From positions 20,065,501 to 20,129,500 of the forward strand of contig JAZBRI010000003.1 in NCBI GenBank assembly GCA_036874045.1: DNA of 64,000 bases, written 5' to 3'. The position numbers and the translations under genes were made by a program. Source of the DNA: Cymodocea nodosa (lineage: Eukaryota; Streptophyta; Magnoliopsida; Alismatales; Cymodoceaceae). The notes below the pieces were generated by a model. It made no database searches and was not told the origin of the DNA. It saw only the letters and a program-made list of their open reading frames with translations. Each line of letters begins with the position of its first letter. Position 1 is the first letter of the stretch. This document shows positions 54,501-57,519 of the stretch, in pieces.

Positions 54501-55033
54501 GGATAAGACTTTCCGGATTGGTAGCTGTCCTGTACGCCTGTTTGGATATGAAATCCACCATATTAGGGAAGTACCACTACATGCTGTATTTTTTGGCGTT
54601 GGCCATGCAGGTTTGTAAATGAATTGTTTTGCTTGTTCACCATCATCGGCCTATGATGTTTTAAGTTCAACTTATCATTTGCAGCCAAGGATGTTGATGA
54701 CCGTGGATGAGAATCTTAAGCCTCTCTCAGTGCCTGCCCGTGTTGGTCAGGCTGTCGATGTGGTAGGCCAGGCTGGACGGCCGAAGACAATTACCGGATT
54801 CCAGACGCATTCTACTCCCGTCCTGCTTGCAGCTGGTGATCGAGCTGAGCTTGCTACTGAAAGGTAATATTGAACCCATACATTTACCATGAGTGCTCAT
54901 CTTTTGCGTTTTTCAATTTAAGATAGGCTTGAGGTTTTTTACGTCACCTATATGCAGGTATATTCCATTGACGGAGGTATTAGAAGGTTTCGTGATATTG
55001 AGGGAGAATCCTGAGTATCGAGAGGAAAACTGA
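3464..55033 (+). CDS. RPN1: 26S proteasome regulatory particle non-ATPase subunit RPN1 (PSMD2), 25 coding exons
   Basis: RPN1 is the scaffold of the proteasome base; in the cytosol and nucleus it docks ubiquitin-like shuttle factors and a deubiquitinase and contacts the ATPase ring. Joined exons give 890 residues. The protein opens with a Lys/Glu-rich segment (about 20-40) and the conserved helical N-terminal region (41-380, with [20 protein letters not shown] and [11 protein letters not shown]). About nine proteasome/cyclosome repeats follow at about 430-760, for example [56 protein letters not shown] and [14 protein letters not shown]. The RPN1 C-terminal domain (about 790-885) contains [20 protein letters not shown]. 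No exon has a stop or frameshift, so the gene looks functional. The start is the first ATG after the GC-rich leader and matches the family N terminus. Introns 5, 6, 9 and 17 are 7.9-13.5 kb and full of transposons, mostly in antisense. Plants often have two RPN1 paralogues; I cannot say which this is. Confidence 0.97.
3652..3752 (+). CDS. RPN1: RPN1 exon 2 (residues 37-70)
   Basis: Encodes [20 protein letters not shown] and onwards to ALESMR, the conserved first helices. The acceptor is TTGTAG; the donor GTGGCG splits the Arg codon (AG|G). Confidence 0.95.
4389..4509 (+). CDS. RPN1: RPN1 exon 3 (residues 70-110)
   Basis: Encodes [20 protein letters not shown] and [20 protein letters not shown], among the most conserved parts of the family. 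The acceptor is ATTCAG and the donor GTACAT. Confidence 0.97.
4625..4684 (+). CDS. RPN1: RPN1 exon 4 (residues 111-130)
   Basis: Encodes [20 protein letters not shown]. The acceptor is TGGCAG and the donor GTATGT; exactly 20 codons. Confidence 0.97.
4685..5826 (+). other. RPN1 intron 4, no gene seen
   Basis: 1142 bases, AT-rich. A 64-codon frame at 5340-5534 lies in a locally GC-richer patch (about 5330-5535) and may be a remnant of a mobile-element protein, but I recognise no family and there are no splice signals tying it to RPN1. Confidence 0.6.
5827..5894 (+). CDS. RPN1: RPN1 exon 5 (residues 131-153)
   Basis: Encodes [14 protein letters not shown] and GSWGHEYVR. The acceptor is TCTCAG; the donor GTTAGT splits the Arg codon (AG|G). 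Confidence 0.97.
5895..7685 (+). other. RPN1 intron 5, first part; no gene seen
   Basis: AT-rich intronic sequence with no recognisable coding or transposon protein. Small frames around 6790-7100 on the minus strand have no family resemblance and are probably chance. Confidence 0.5.
7688..9600 (-). mobile_element. L1-type LINE fragment, RT to zinc-finger part
   Basis: Antisense to RPN1. Reading from high to low coordinates, the frames follow plant L1 ORF2. [26 protein letters not shown] block (about 9400-9570) is followed by [18 protein letters not shown] with a degraded LRQGDP site (about 9150-9250). [20 protein letters not shown] (about 8750-8850) is the post-RT thumb region, and a zf-RVT-like segment lies at 7690-8035. 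Frames are repeatedly broken. The YADD active-site block is not recognisable. The 3' end and poly(A) are not visible. Confidence 0.8.
9601..10845. other. Unassigned sequence between two L1 fragments, possible LTR
   Basis: No coding similarity seen. A phrase of about 22 bases (ACAAGTTGGTTTCTTAAGTG core) occurs twice near 10346 and 10408. The stretch 10480-10680 has the look of an LTR with a TATA-like box and downstream leader, but no TG...CA boundaries or target duplication could be fixed. It separates two antisense L1 pieces. Confidence 0.3.
10850..11345 (-). mobile_element. L1-type LINE fragment, start of the RT domain
   Basis: Antisense frames include [20 protein letters not shown] followed by [13 protein letters not shown], the hallmark of the region just before the L1 reverse transcriptase, then [10 protein letters not shown], matching the FRPISL motif. 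The equivalent of that motif also appears in the neighbouring fragment near 9510, so the two pieces overlap in content and are probably separate insertions rather than one split element. Confidence 0.75.
11498..12382. mobile_element. Harbinger-like non-autonomous element, copy 3
   Basis: Flanked by TTA at 11495-11497 and 12383-12385. The left end carries TATATGTCTAGGAA, resembling TGTACATCTAGAAA at the left end of the 40839 copy. The right end AAATTTTGAGTGCACAAAC at about 12359-12377 matches the right end of the 20080 copy with one difference. An internal segment near 12280-12340 resembles 42330-42380. No transposase frame. Lower confidence than the other two because the left terminus has diverged. 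Confidence 0.5.
12386..14277. other. Intron 5 stretch, possible internal part of an LTR element
   Basis: No gag or pol similarity found on either strand. If the LTR at 14278-16138 belongs to a minus-strand element, this side would be its internal region; the sequence right after the LTR end does not show the usual tRNA-Met primer site. It may be a non-autonomous element body or unrelated intron. Confidence 0.35.
14278..16138 (-). repeat. Long terminal repeat, minus orientation (same family as 56001-57519)
   Basis: The reverse complement runs from TGATATG to AGATCA, a TG...CA repeat with short inverted ends. It aligns over its length with 56001-57519, for instance CCTTCAAGAGTT near the 14290 end, GGAATGAAGGAATGA near 14382, and the GGGTCACC and GAAATATGT segments near the 16120 end. 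This copy is about 340 bases longer, so it carries an insertion or the other lost sequence. It lies in RPN1 intron 5, antisense to the gene. Confidence 0.75.
16139..16651 (+). other. End of RPN1 intron 5
   Basis: No gene or repeat recognised; ends in the acceptor CCATCAG before exon 6. Confidence 0.6.
16652..16694 (+). CDS. RPN1: RPN1 exon 6 (43 bases, residues 153-167)
   Basis: Encodes [14 protein letters not shown], conserved in plant RPN1. It starts by completing the Arg codon split by exon 5; the donor is GTTAGT. It is isolated between introns of 10757 and 10579 bases. Confidence 0.96.
16695..17479 (+). other. Start of RPN1 intron 6
   Basis: No gene or identifiable repeat; the TAGGA at 17480-17484 is the target duplication of the copia element that follows. 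Confidence 0.6.
17480..17484 (+). repeat. Target-site duplication TAGGA, left copy
   Basis: Directly abuts the TG end of the left LTR and is repeated at 23429-23433. Confidence 0.9.
17485..17875 (-). repeat. 3' LTR of the intron-6 copia element
   Basis: 391 bases aligned along their length with 23057-23428, sharing for example TAATGTATGGATTAAAGT and TGTGAATGTCCATTCAAGT. Both begin with TG and end with CA on the + strand. Confidence 0.93.
18430..22990 (-). pseudogene. Broken gag-pol of the intron-6 copia element
   Basis: On the minus strand: gag (about 22990-22400), then a zinc knuckle near 22330 in which the second Cys of CX2CX4HX4C is Tyr. A protease segment [11 protein letters not shown] lies near 22200. 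The GAG-pre-integrase zinc region lies at about 21810-21690, with one Cys of its CX2C replaced by Tyr. The integrase core shows [14 protein letters not shown] near 21550 and IDNG near 21410. After the Harbinger-like insertion come AKNEIF (about 20070), RT (19615-19058, with [20 protein letters not shown] and [17 protein letters not shown]) and the RNase H part (about 19043-18430, with [18 protein letters not shown]). The YVDD box region near 19060 is damaged by a stop and a frame change. Many stops throughout; no functional protein. Confidence 0.9.
20080..21090. mobile_element. Harbinger-like non-autonomous element, copy 1, nested in copia integrase
   Basis: 1011 bases flanked by TTA at 20077-20079 and 21091-21093. 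Inverted ends: GGGCCTGTTTGTACACT on the left against GAGGGGGTTTGTACACT (reverse complement of the right), identical over the last 11 bases. Subterminal motif GGTGTTTGTGCA occurs near 20218 and inverted as TGCACAAACACC near 21013. The interior is AT-rich and codes for nothing. It splits the copia frame between GKLEPK and AKNEIF, so it arrived after the copia element. A 3-bp TWA duplication and GGG/GGC ends are typical of PIF/Harbinger elements. Confidence 0.85.
23043..23056 (-). other. Primer-binding site of the intron-6 copia element
   Basis: The minus strand reads TGGTATCAGAAC after a two-base gap from the LTR end, matching the initiator tRNA-Met site (TGGTATCAGAGC) used by most plant copia elements except near its 3' end. 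Confidence 0.85.
23057..23428 (-). repeat. 5' LTR of the intron-6 copia element
   Basis: 372 bases, the partner of 17485-17875; TG...CA ends on the + strand and abuts TAGGA at 23429. About 20 bases shorter than the other LTR because of small deletions near 23240. Confidence 0.93.
23429..23433 (+). repeat. Target-site duplication TAGGA, right copy
   Basis: Follows the CA end of the right LTR; identical to 17480-17484. Confidence 0.9.
23434..23817. other. Intron 6 segment without recognisable content
   Basis: A 104-codon minus-strand frame (23466-23780) has no recognisable family and is low in complexity; I treat it as chance. Confidence 0.5.
23818..26890 (-). mobile_element. RTE-type LINE, copy 1, 3'-truncated and interrupted
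   Basis: Antisense in intron 6. The minus strand shows the endonuclease start ([14 protein letters not shown] near 26860), later the RT block [21 protein letters not shown] near 25020-25090, and a pre-RT segment near 25550-25750. Large parts align with 42900-46790, for example 25795-25980 with 44324-44510. A 1.1 kb LTR-like repeat (23897-24976) interrupts it just after the RT block. Frames carry many stops. The C-terminal part present in the other copy is missing here. Confidence 0.85.
23897..24976. repeat. LTR-like repeat family TGTTAGGA...TTCTATCA, copy 1
   Basis: Inserted in RTE copy 1. The start (AAGGATCAGAATAG...GGAGGTGAATTATGAA) and end (CATCATCAAAACTAAAATCCT) correspond to the ends of 45043-46529 and 47761-49263. 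It contains scattered forms of AACTTGAATAGTTA as in the other copies. Boundaries are approximate and this is the most diverged copy. Confidence 0.55.
26900..27273 (+). other. End of RPN1 intron 6
   Basis: No gene or repeat recognised. It ends in TTGCAGCAG, a tandem acceptor immediately before exon 7. Confidence 0.6.
27274..27342 (+). CDS. RPN1: RPN1 exon 7 (residues 168-190)
   Basis: Encodes [20 protein letters not shown] and HMK. The acceptor is ambiguous: TTGCAG|CAG or TTGCAGCAG|, both in frame, differing by one Gln; I took the upstream AG. The donor is GTTTGG. Confidence 0.95.
27343..27912 (+). other. RPN1 intron 7, nothing seen
   Basis: 570 bases of AT-rich intron with no recognisable element; GT-AG ends. 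Confidence 0.6.
27913..27951 (+). CDS. RPN1: RPN1 exon 8 (39 bases, residues 191-203)
   Basis: Encodes [13 protein letters not shown], the strongly conserved HNAE block. The acceptor is ATGCAG and the donor GTATGC. The shortest coding exon of the gene. Confidence 0.97.
28026..28108 (+). CDS. RPN1: RPN1 exon 9 (residues 204-231)
   Basis: Encodes [20 protein letters not shown] and SYLTSSA. The donor GTATGC splits a codon (TG|C, Cys) completed by exon 10 after an 7.9 kb intron. Confidence 0.96.
28109..29860 (+). other. First part of RPN1 intron 9
   Basis: No host gene. Small frames at 28125-28346 are chance. From about 29580 the sequence may belong to the 3' untranslated region of the antisense L1 that follows, but no poly(T) stretch marks its end. 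Confidence 0.45.
30050..30515 (-). pseudogene. L1 ORF2 RNase H domain with a lost catalytic Asp
   Basis: [20 protein letters not shown], then [13 protein letters not shown] and [12 protein letters not shown], then NLTADLSVK, give the plant RNase H (RVT_3 type) pattern. The first catalytic position, normally Asp in LNTDGS, is Asn here; the Glu in AEC and the Asp in VDS are kept. It is followed within the same frame by unrelated residues. Confidence 0.85.
30671..31080 (-). pseudogene. L1 ORF2 zf-RVT domain remnant
   Basis: [20 protein letters not shown] followed by [17 protein letters not shown] matches the zinc-binding domain that follows plant L1 reverse transcriptases; the CxxC and H are visible, and the distal Cys is uncertain. 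Confidence 0.85.
31360..32900 (-). pseudogene. L1 ORF2 reverse transcriptase remnant
   Basis: Contains [20 protein letters not shown] near 32560, [20 protein letters not shown] near 32400, [11 protein letters not shown] near 32320, SPPVCLS (decayed GDPLSP region) near 32140, and the catalytic [12 protein letters not shown] near 32000. The thumb region [20 protein letters not shown] follows near 31700. Frames shift at about 32490, 32310 and 32100. Confidence 0.9.
33168..33860 (-). pseudogene. L1 ORF2 endonuclease domain remnant
   Basis: Shows [13 protein letters not shown] near 33820 (the LLETK-like block), GDFKVV near 33520 (the GDFN motif) and SDHAPMMV near 33260 (the catalytic SDH motif), in the order expected for an apurinic/apyrimidinic-type endonuclease. 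It is split by a stop near 33597. Confidence 0.85.
33945..35303 (-). pseudogene. L1 ORF1 remnant with DUF4283 domain
   Basis: The first 100 residues include [20 protein letters not shown], then [19 protein letters not shown] and [19 protein letters not shown], the three blocks of the DUF4283 RNA-binding-like domain of plant L1 ORF1. The remainder is a charged, poorly conserved linker rich in Asn, Gln and Glu with broken frames (34665-33945). Confidence 0.8.
35541..36001 (+). other. End of RPN1 intron 9
   Basis: No gene or repeat recognised after the L1 leader; ends in TTTGCAG before exon 10. Confidence 0.6.
36002..36116 (+). CDS. RPN1: RPN1 exon 10 (residues 231-269)
   Basis: Encodes [20 protein letters not shown] and [18 protein letters not shown]. 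The acceptor is TTGCAG and the donor GTCAAT. YLPGPDD is a family signature. Confidence 0.97.
36196..36270 (+). CDS. RPN1: RPN1 exon 11 (residues 270-294)
   Basis: Encodes [20 protein letters not shown] and IIAQH. The acceptor is ATGCAG and the donor GTAAGG; 25 codons. Confidence 0.97.
36271..37300 (+). other. RPN1 intron 11, first part
   Basis: No gene recognised; AT-rich. Confidence 0.5.
37310..38050 (-). mobile_element. L1-type LINE fragment in intron 11
   Basis: Minus-strand frames resemble the zf-RVT region of plant L1: [18 protein letters not shown] near 37760 (the KIPTKIxFFxW area) and a ...HLFFDC block near 37590, both heavily broken. Only a few hundred bases of the element remain; orientation is antisense to RPN1. 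Confidence 0.65.
38113..38271 (+). CDS. RPN1: RPN1 exon 12 (residues 295-347)
   Basis: Encodes [40 protein letters not shown] and PDDIYK. The acceptor is TACCAG and the donor GTATTG. Confidence 0.97.
38272..38878 (+). other. RPN1 intron 12, nothing seen
   Basis: 607 bases, AT-rich with a long T-rich run near 38640; no element recognised. Confidence 0.6.
38879..38986 (+). CDS. RPN1: RPN1 exon 13 (residues 348-383)
   Basis: Encodes [20 protein letters not shown] and [16 protein letters not shown], highly conserved. The acceptor is TGCCAG and the donor GTAGTT. Confidence 0.97.
39084..39185 (+). CDS. RPN1: RPN1 exon 14 (residues 384-417)
   Basis: Encodes [20 protein letters not shown] and [14 protein letters not shown], leading into the proteasome/cyclosome repeats. 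The acceptor is TTGCAG and the donor GTATGT. Confidence 0.97.
39274..39414 (+). CDS. RPN1: RPN1 exon 15 (residues 418-464)
   Basis: Encodes [20 protein letters not shown] and [20 protein letters not shown], containing the first PC repeat. The acceptor is ATGAAG, an uncommon AAG with little pyrimidine upstream; the donor is GTAAGT. Confidence 0.96.
39511..39615 (+). CDS. RPN1: RPN1 exon 16 (residues 465-499)
   Basis: Encodes [20 protein letters not shown] and [17 protein letters not shown] repeat 2. The acceptor is TCATAG and the donor GTGAAG. Confidence 0.97.
39750..39971 (+). CDS. RPN1: RPN1 exon 17 (residues 500-573)
   Basis: The longest exon, 74 codons. Encodes [40 protein letters not shown] and [16 protein letters not shown] repeats 3-4 in the region that in yeast binds ubiquitin-like domains. 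The donor GTAATA starts a 13.45 kb intron. Confidence 0.97.
39972..40338 (+). other. Start of RPN1 intron 17
   Basis: AT-rich with no recognised element up to the repeat pair at 40339. Confidence 0.5.
40339..40807 (+). repeat. TRIM-like pair of ~105-bp direct repeats
   Basis: 40339-40443 and 40704-40807 align along their length (TGTTGGAA..., GTGGAAGTTGTATATC, TTACATAGAA, TCAATGTG) and enclose 260 bases without coding potential. A third, more diverged copy lies at 42486-42588. Short direct repeats with TG starts around a tiny interior suggest a terminal-repeat-retrotransposon-in-miniature, but no target duplication or CA end was found. Confidence 0.5.
40839..42436. mobile_element. Harbinger-like non-autonomous element, copy 2
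   Basis: 1598 bases flanked by TAA at 40836-40838 and 42437-42439. Ends: GGGTTCATTTGTACAT on the left against GGGAGGTTTGTGCATG as reverse complement of the right. Subterminal GGTGTTTGTGTATAG at about 40947 matches the motif in the 20080 copy. It has no transposase frame. It lies between the TRIM-like pair and that repeat's third copy. Confidence 0.75.
42486..42588 (+). repeat. Third copy of the 105-bp TRIM-like repeat
   Basis: Shares AAGAAAT, GGTGGAAGT, AAAGTTTCTATAT and AATGTGGGACTAAAT with 40704-40820. It may be one piece with the 40704 copy, separated by the Harbinger-like insertion with local duplication, or a separate insertion. Confidence 0.45.
42605..42714 (+). repeat. 56-bp tandem duplication
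   Basis: CCACTTAACCCTACTTAGGA and following bases at 42605-42660 are repeated at 42661-42714, identical apart from a short deletion near the end of the second copy. Confidence 0.9.
42900..46790 (-). mobile_element. RTE-type LINE, copy 2, interrupted
   Basis: Antisense in intron 17. Minus-strand blocks from 5' to 3': partial endonuclease region (46790-46530 and 45040-44640), the RT blocks with [20 protein letters not shown] near 43750-43800 and [15 protein letters not shown] near 43540-43590, a [13 protein letters not shown] block near 43180, and the C-terminal RWYGH-like segment ([16 protein letters not shown]) near 42960. It aligns with copy 1 in intron 6. A 1.49 kb LTR-like repeat interrupts it at 45043-46529. 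No intact frame. Confidence 0.88.
45043..46529. repeat. LTR-like repeat family, copy 2, inside RTE copy 2
   Basis: Flanked by TTCAT at 45038-45042 and 46530-46534, a plausible 5-bp target duplication, and it exactly interrupts sequence that is continuous in RTE copy 1. The ends resemble 47761-49263: ATTAGGATCTTATAG...GGGAGTGAATAGTGA at the start and ATTAAAACACAAGGGTTCTATCAC at the end. The interior is rich in variants of CTCGAATAGTTA (about 45800-46290). No coding. Confidence 0.7.
46800..47270. other. Unassigned AT-rich stretch of intron 17
   Basis: Lies between the RTE copy and the copia remnant; may include the decayed 5' end of the latter. No feature recognised. Confidence 0.4.
47761..49263. 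repeat. LTR-like repeat family, copy 3, inside a copia remnant
   Basis: 1503 bases, close in length to the 45043 copy. Begins TGTTAGGAATGTATGG and ends ATTAAAATACAATGATTCTATCA, giving TG...CA ends. It shares GGTTCACC and CACTAAGTG segments, the AGTTTTCAAGTTGAAGTTCT block near 48050-48130, and the GAACAGTTA variants with copy 2. No clear target duplication. Confidence 0.65.
48811..49110. repeat. Tandem subrepeats inside the LTR-like repeat
   Basis: Three imperfect units begin at 48811, 48929 and 49028, each starting TTTAAATTTCAGATAGTTTA-like and continuing through AAAACTCAACTAGTTTTCTC and a GTTCATTT segment; unit lengths are about 118 and 99 bases. Confidence 0.75.
51560..52330 (+). other. 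Intron 17 stretch with a pyrimidine-rich tract
   Basis: About 51601-51780 is almost entirely C and T on the RPN1 sense strand (runs of TTTC and CTTCC). No gene in the rest. Confidence 0.6.
52339..52504. mobile_element. Small MITE of about 166 bp, Tourist-like
   Basis: Flanked by TTA (52336-52338 and 52505-52507). The left end AGGGTATTTC and the reverse complement of the right end GGGCTAGTTTCAC are similar with a two-base gap. The interior is palindrome-rich around CCAAGCTCTGGAGC. It codes for nothing. Confidence 0.5.
52510..53422 (+). other. End of RPN1 intron 17
   Basis: No element recognised; the frame at 52420-52782 is chance. Ends in CCAACAG before exon 18. Confidence 0.55.
53423..53536 (+). 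CDS. RPN1: RPN1 exon 18 (residues 574-611)
   Basis: Encodes [20 protein letters not shown] and [18 protein letters not shown]. The acceptor is AACAG and the donor GTTGAT. Resumes the frame exactly after the 13.45 kb intron. Confidence 0.97.
53601..53816 (+). CDS. RPN1: RPN1 exon 19 (residues 612-683)
   Basis: Encodes [40 protein letters not shown] and [22 protein letters not shown] repeats 6-7. The acceptor is TTACAG and the donor GTTATC. Confidence 0.97.
53990..54049 (+). CDS. RPN1: RPN1 exon 20 (residues 684-703)
   Basis: Encodes [20 protein letters not shown]. The acceptor is TTTTAG and the donor GTATGG; 20 codons. Confidence 0.97.
54125..54238 (+). CDS. RPN1: RPN1 exon 21 (residues 704-741)
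   Basis: Encodes [20 protein letters not shown] and [20 protein letters not shown] repeat 8. The acceptor is CTATAG and the donor GTATGT. Confidence 0.97.
54321..54406 (+). CDS. RPN1: RPN1 exon 22 (residues 742-770)
   Basis: Encodes [20 protein letters not shown] and [10 protein letters not shown] repeat 9. The donor GTGCGT splits the Pro codon (CC|G). Confidence 0.97.
54502..54610 (+). CDS. RPN1: RPN1 exon 23 (residues 770-806)
   Basis: Encodes [20 protein letters not shown] and [16 protein letters not shown]. The first residues differ from the SPTALAGLVT- and HACLDMK-like wording usual in plants, but the frame and junctions are consistent. The acceptor is CACAG and the donor GTTTGT. Confidence 0.95.
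54685..54863 (+). CDS. RPN1: RPN1 exon 24 (residues 807-866)
   Basis: Encodes [40 protein letters not shown] and [20 protein letters not shown], the most conserved part of the C-terminal domain. The donor GTAATA splits the Arg codon (AG|G). Confidence 0.97.
54958..55033 (+). CDS. RPN1: RPN1 exon 25 and stop (residues 866-890)
   Basis: Encodes [20 protein letters not shown] and REEN followed by TGA at 55031-55033. The short acidic end matches the family C terminus. The acceptor is TGCAG. Confidence 0.97.
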
Positions 55034-56000
55034 GGCTTTGTTTGTGGAAGATTTGAATATACCAGTCTTGGCTACCTCACGCTTCAAAATTGCTTCATGG
55101 TGAGTGTTTACCTTATAACCGAAAGGTTGACTTCAATTTTTGCAGCTGAAGGTTTAAATGCTCGCGCTACTCGAAAGAATGCTGCAGCAGTAGCTGCGGT
55201 CATGTTTGTGGTACGTCTTCTGTGGGCTGTAGCACAATTCGACAATGGTTTGGCTTTTAGAATCTTGCCGCCAACCATTATTGATCAATTTAGGGTCCTA
55301 GGGATATGCACGTAGGGTTATGTTATTTCCAAAAATATTTAAATTATAGTCACATTTAACCGCATTTTATAATTTTTAATTTAATGGAAGGGTAGTCCGA
55401 ACGTTTTGCTTGTATCTGGAAATTCGATTTTGACGACGATGTGTTTTTCTAAATGTTGTTTCAAACAGATCGTGGTTCTGTGAAATGGGTCGACTTTTAA
55501 CTTTTTCATTTCGGATCTCACTCTATTTACTGTGATTGCTAAGTTGACATGGGAGAGGTTCCATCAATTTCTGCTATCCGTTGTTGCCTGCAACGGGCAA
55601 AAAAAGGGCATTTATTTTCTTGTGTGAATCTTTACTTTTGTCTGCTCCAATTCAAGCTGAAAAGTCAACCTTTGATGAAGTGGGCTTTCGTTGTAGGAGC
55701 TTAGAGTTCAAGTCTCTTCTTATACGGTAACAGTGAATCACTGTTCGCGTTGCTGTGATAAGTGTTTTCTAAAATGTTAATTTTAATTTTACTTCTATAT
55801 AGACTTACGTGTGGAAAGTGTTTTTTTACCTTCATTTTCACTCTGATCTCTAATTGGAATGGCTAACCTAATTATGGAAGATGCTTGGGGTCTTTGAAGG
55901 CAACTAAGAAGGATGTGTTCTTAACTTCAGTAGTGAGAGCATGAGATGAAGTTAGGACTTTCGCAAGAGCTTTGACCTTCTCAAAAGAAGAGGGACAAAG
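55034..56000 (+). other. RPN1 3' untranslated region and flank
   Basis: Transcribed 3' sequence is expected here, probably to about 55350. A GTGAGT at 55100 and TTTTTGCAG at 55145 could bound a 46-base 3' UTR intron, but that is shorter than plant introns usually are. No AATAAA-type signal stands out. The rest up to the LTR at 56001 holds nothing recognised. Confidence 0.5.
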
Positions 56001-57519
56001 TGATCTATGGTTGGAGGGTCACCTTGACTAGAAATATGTGGCAACGTGCACACGTGGTATCTAAGGAGGTGTATACGTGGTCGTTAAAGAAGGTGCGCAT
56101 GTGGTACTTAAGGAGGTACACACGTGAAGGAGGTGCATAGGGCATCTAAGGAAGCACACGCCAATTTTATTCATAAGGATAAATTGGTAAATTGACAGTT
56201 TTAAGAAGATTTTACTCCCCTTATGAGTAAGACAGGAATGTTACGAGTCCAAGTTACTTGTCAGTTAGCCAGCCAGTCCAATGTTTGTGTAAGCAAATAG
56301 GTCATTGGGTTCGTGGATCGATAGTCGACCTTACAAGCAAGTTAGCAATTTTGCTAATTGAGAAGGCCATTGAGTTTTGCTAGTGAGCCAGCATGACAGG
56401 CTAGCGTCACTTTATCGCTTGCCGGTGATTTCGTCAGTGAGGATTCACGAGGCTAGCAAAATACTCGATCGATCAACAACATATCTTCGGACACCCACAA
56501 TAGGTTTGGGAAGTTGATTGATGGATTCAGATGTTCGACGACCAGGTGAAGTCATCCAGAGCTCAACGGATGGATTTGGGTGCCCATTTTGACAATTGGG
56601 ACGCCTGTCGTGATAACTTGAATGACTAGAAGAGGATTGGGTCGTTTGATGTGGAAGGATTGGGCACTTGATACAGAAGTTAGAGCACTTGTGCCAAATT
56701 GGTCATCCGATGGTAGATCTTAATCTTTGGAAGAATTTAAATTTGAACCTTCAAATGAAGGGGGAACACGACATGTGCCACATATGTACGGAAACTTCGA
56801 GAAATGAGCTGACAATTTGTGGAGTTTCTGATGAAATTCGAACGTGTCTTCCTGGCGGAAAACCTGCACATTTCCAAGGTAACCAAATAGATAACATTTC
56901 CAAGGTAACTTTGATTGTGTTTTATCTAGTTAACAACCCAAAGGTGGGTAAAATATGACGTGTGCGTACTTGGAAAGAAGACGCAAATAGGAAAGATCGA
57001 AATCATAAGAGGAGCCTTAGCTGATGTAGAGTTTGAAAGATACTCATTTGAGAAGATAGGTATTCTTGGCATCAAAATCTTAGGACCATGTCAACTCACT
57101 CTCACCTAAATGTGAAGGGAGAGGGTTCCACCCATTGGAGATGTGGGGAATGTGTTTTAGTAAGTGTGAGTAGAATTGTAAGTATGAGAACTGACCTTGT
57201 AATCGGCATTATAAATTTAAGTGTCATTTTCGTAGTGACACAAGCTAGAGTGAAACTAGAAAAGCTAGCGTCTAGCTCAAGTACTTTGTGTGAGCTCTTA
57301 TTTCTTTTTCATAATCAATATAATTACTTTCTTTCTTGTCTAGTTCTGTGCTTATACACGTTTTTCTTGGAGAGGAGGGGTTGAGATCCAGTATCTTTCC
57401 CTTATGTCATTCCTTCATTCCCCTTGGAATAGTGTCATCCAATGGCTCCACTAAACTATCCTAGTTTTCTCCACTCTCTTAAATCATTGAACTCTTGAAG
57501 GGGATTAGGTTATGAGTCA
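56001..57519 (+). repeat. Solo-LTR-like copy of the intron-5 LTR family
   Basis: 1519 bases from TGATCTATGG to GAGTCA. Its reverse complement aligns with 14278-16138 (for example near 57400-57510 against 14290-14400, and 57000-57140 against 15020-15190). No internal element sequence follows on either side within view, and the flanking 5-mers do not match, so this is a solo LTR without a clear target duplication or a rearranged remnant. It lies about 1 kb downstream of the RPN1 stop codon. Confidence 0.75.
56046..56160 (+). repeat. 23-24 bp tandem repeat with CACGTG-like cores
   Basis: CACGTGG at 56051, TACGTGG at 56074, CATGTGG at 56098 and CACGTGA at 56121 recur every 23-24 bases, each followed by a TCTAAGGAGGT-like segment. 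Lies in the first part of the LTR. Confidence 0.8.
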
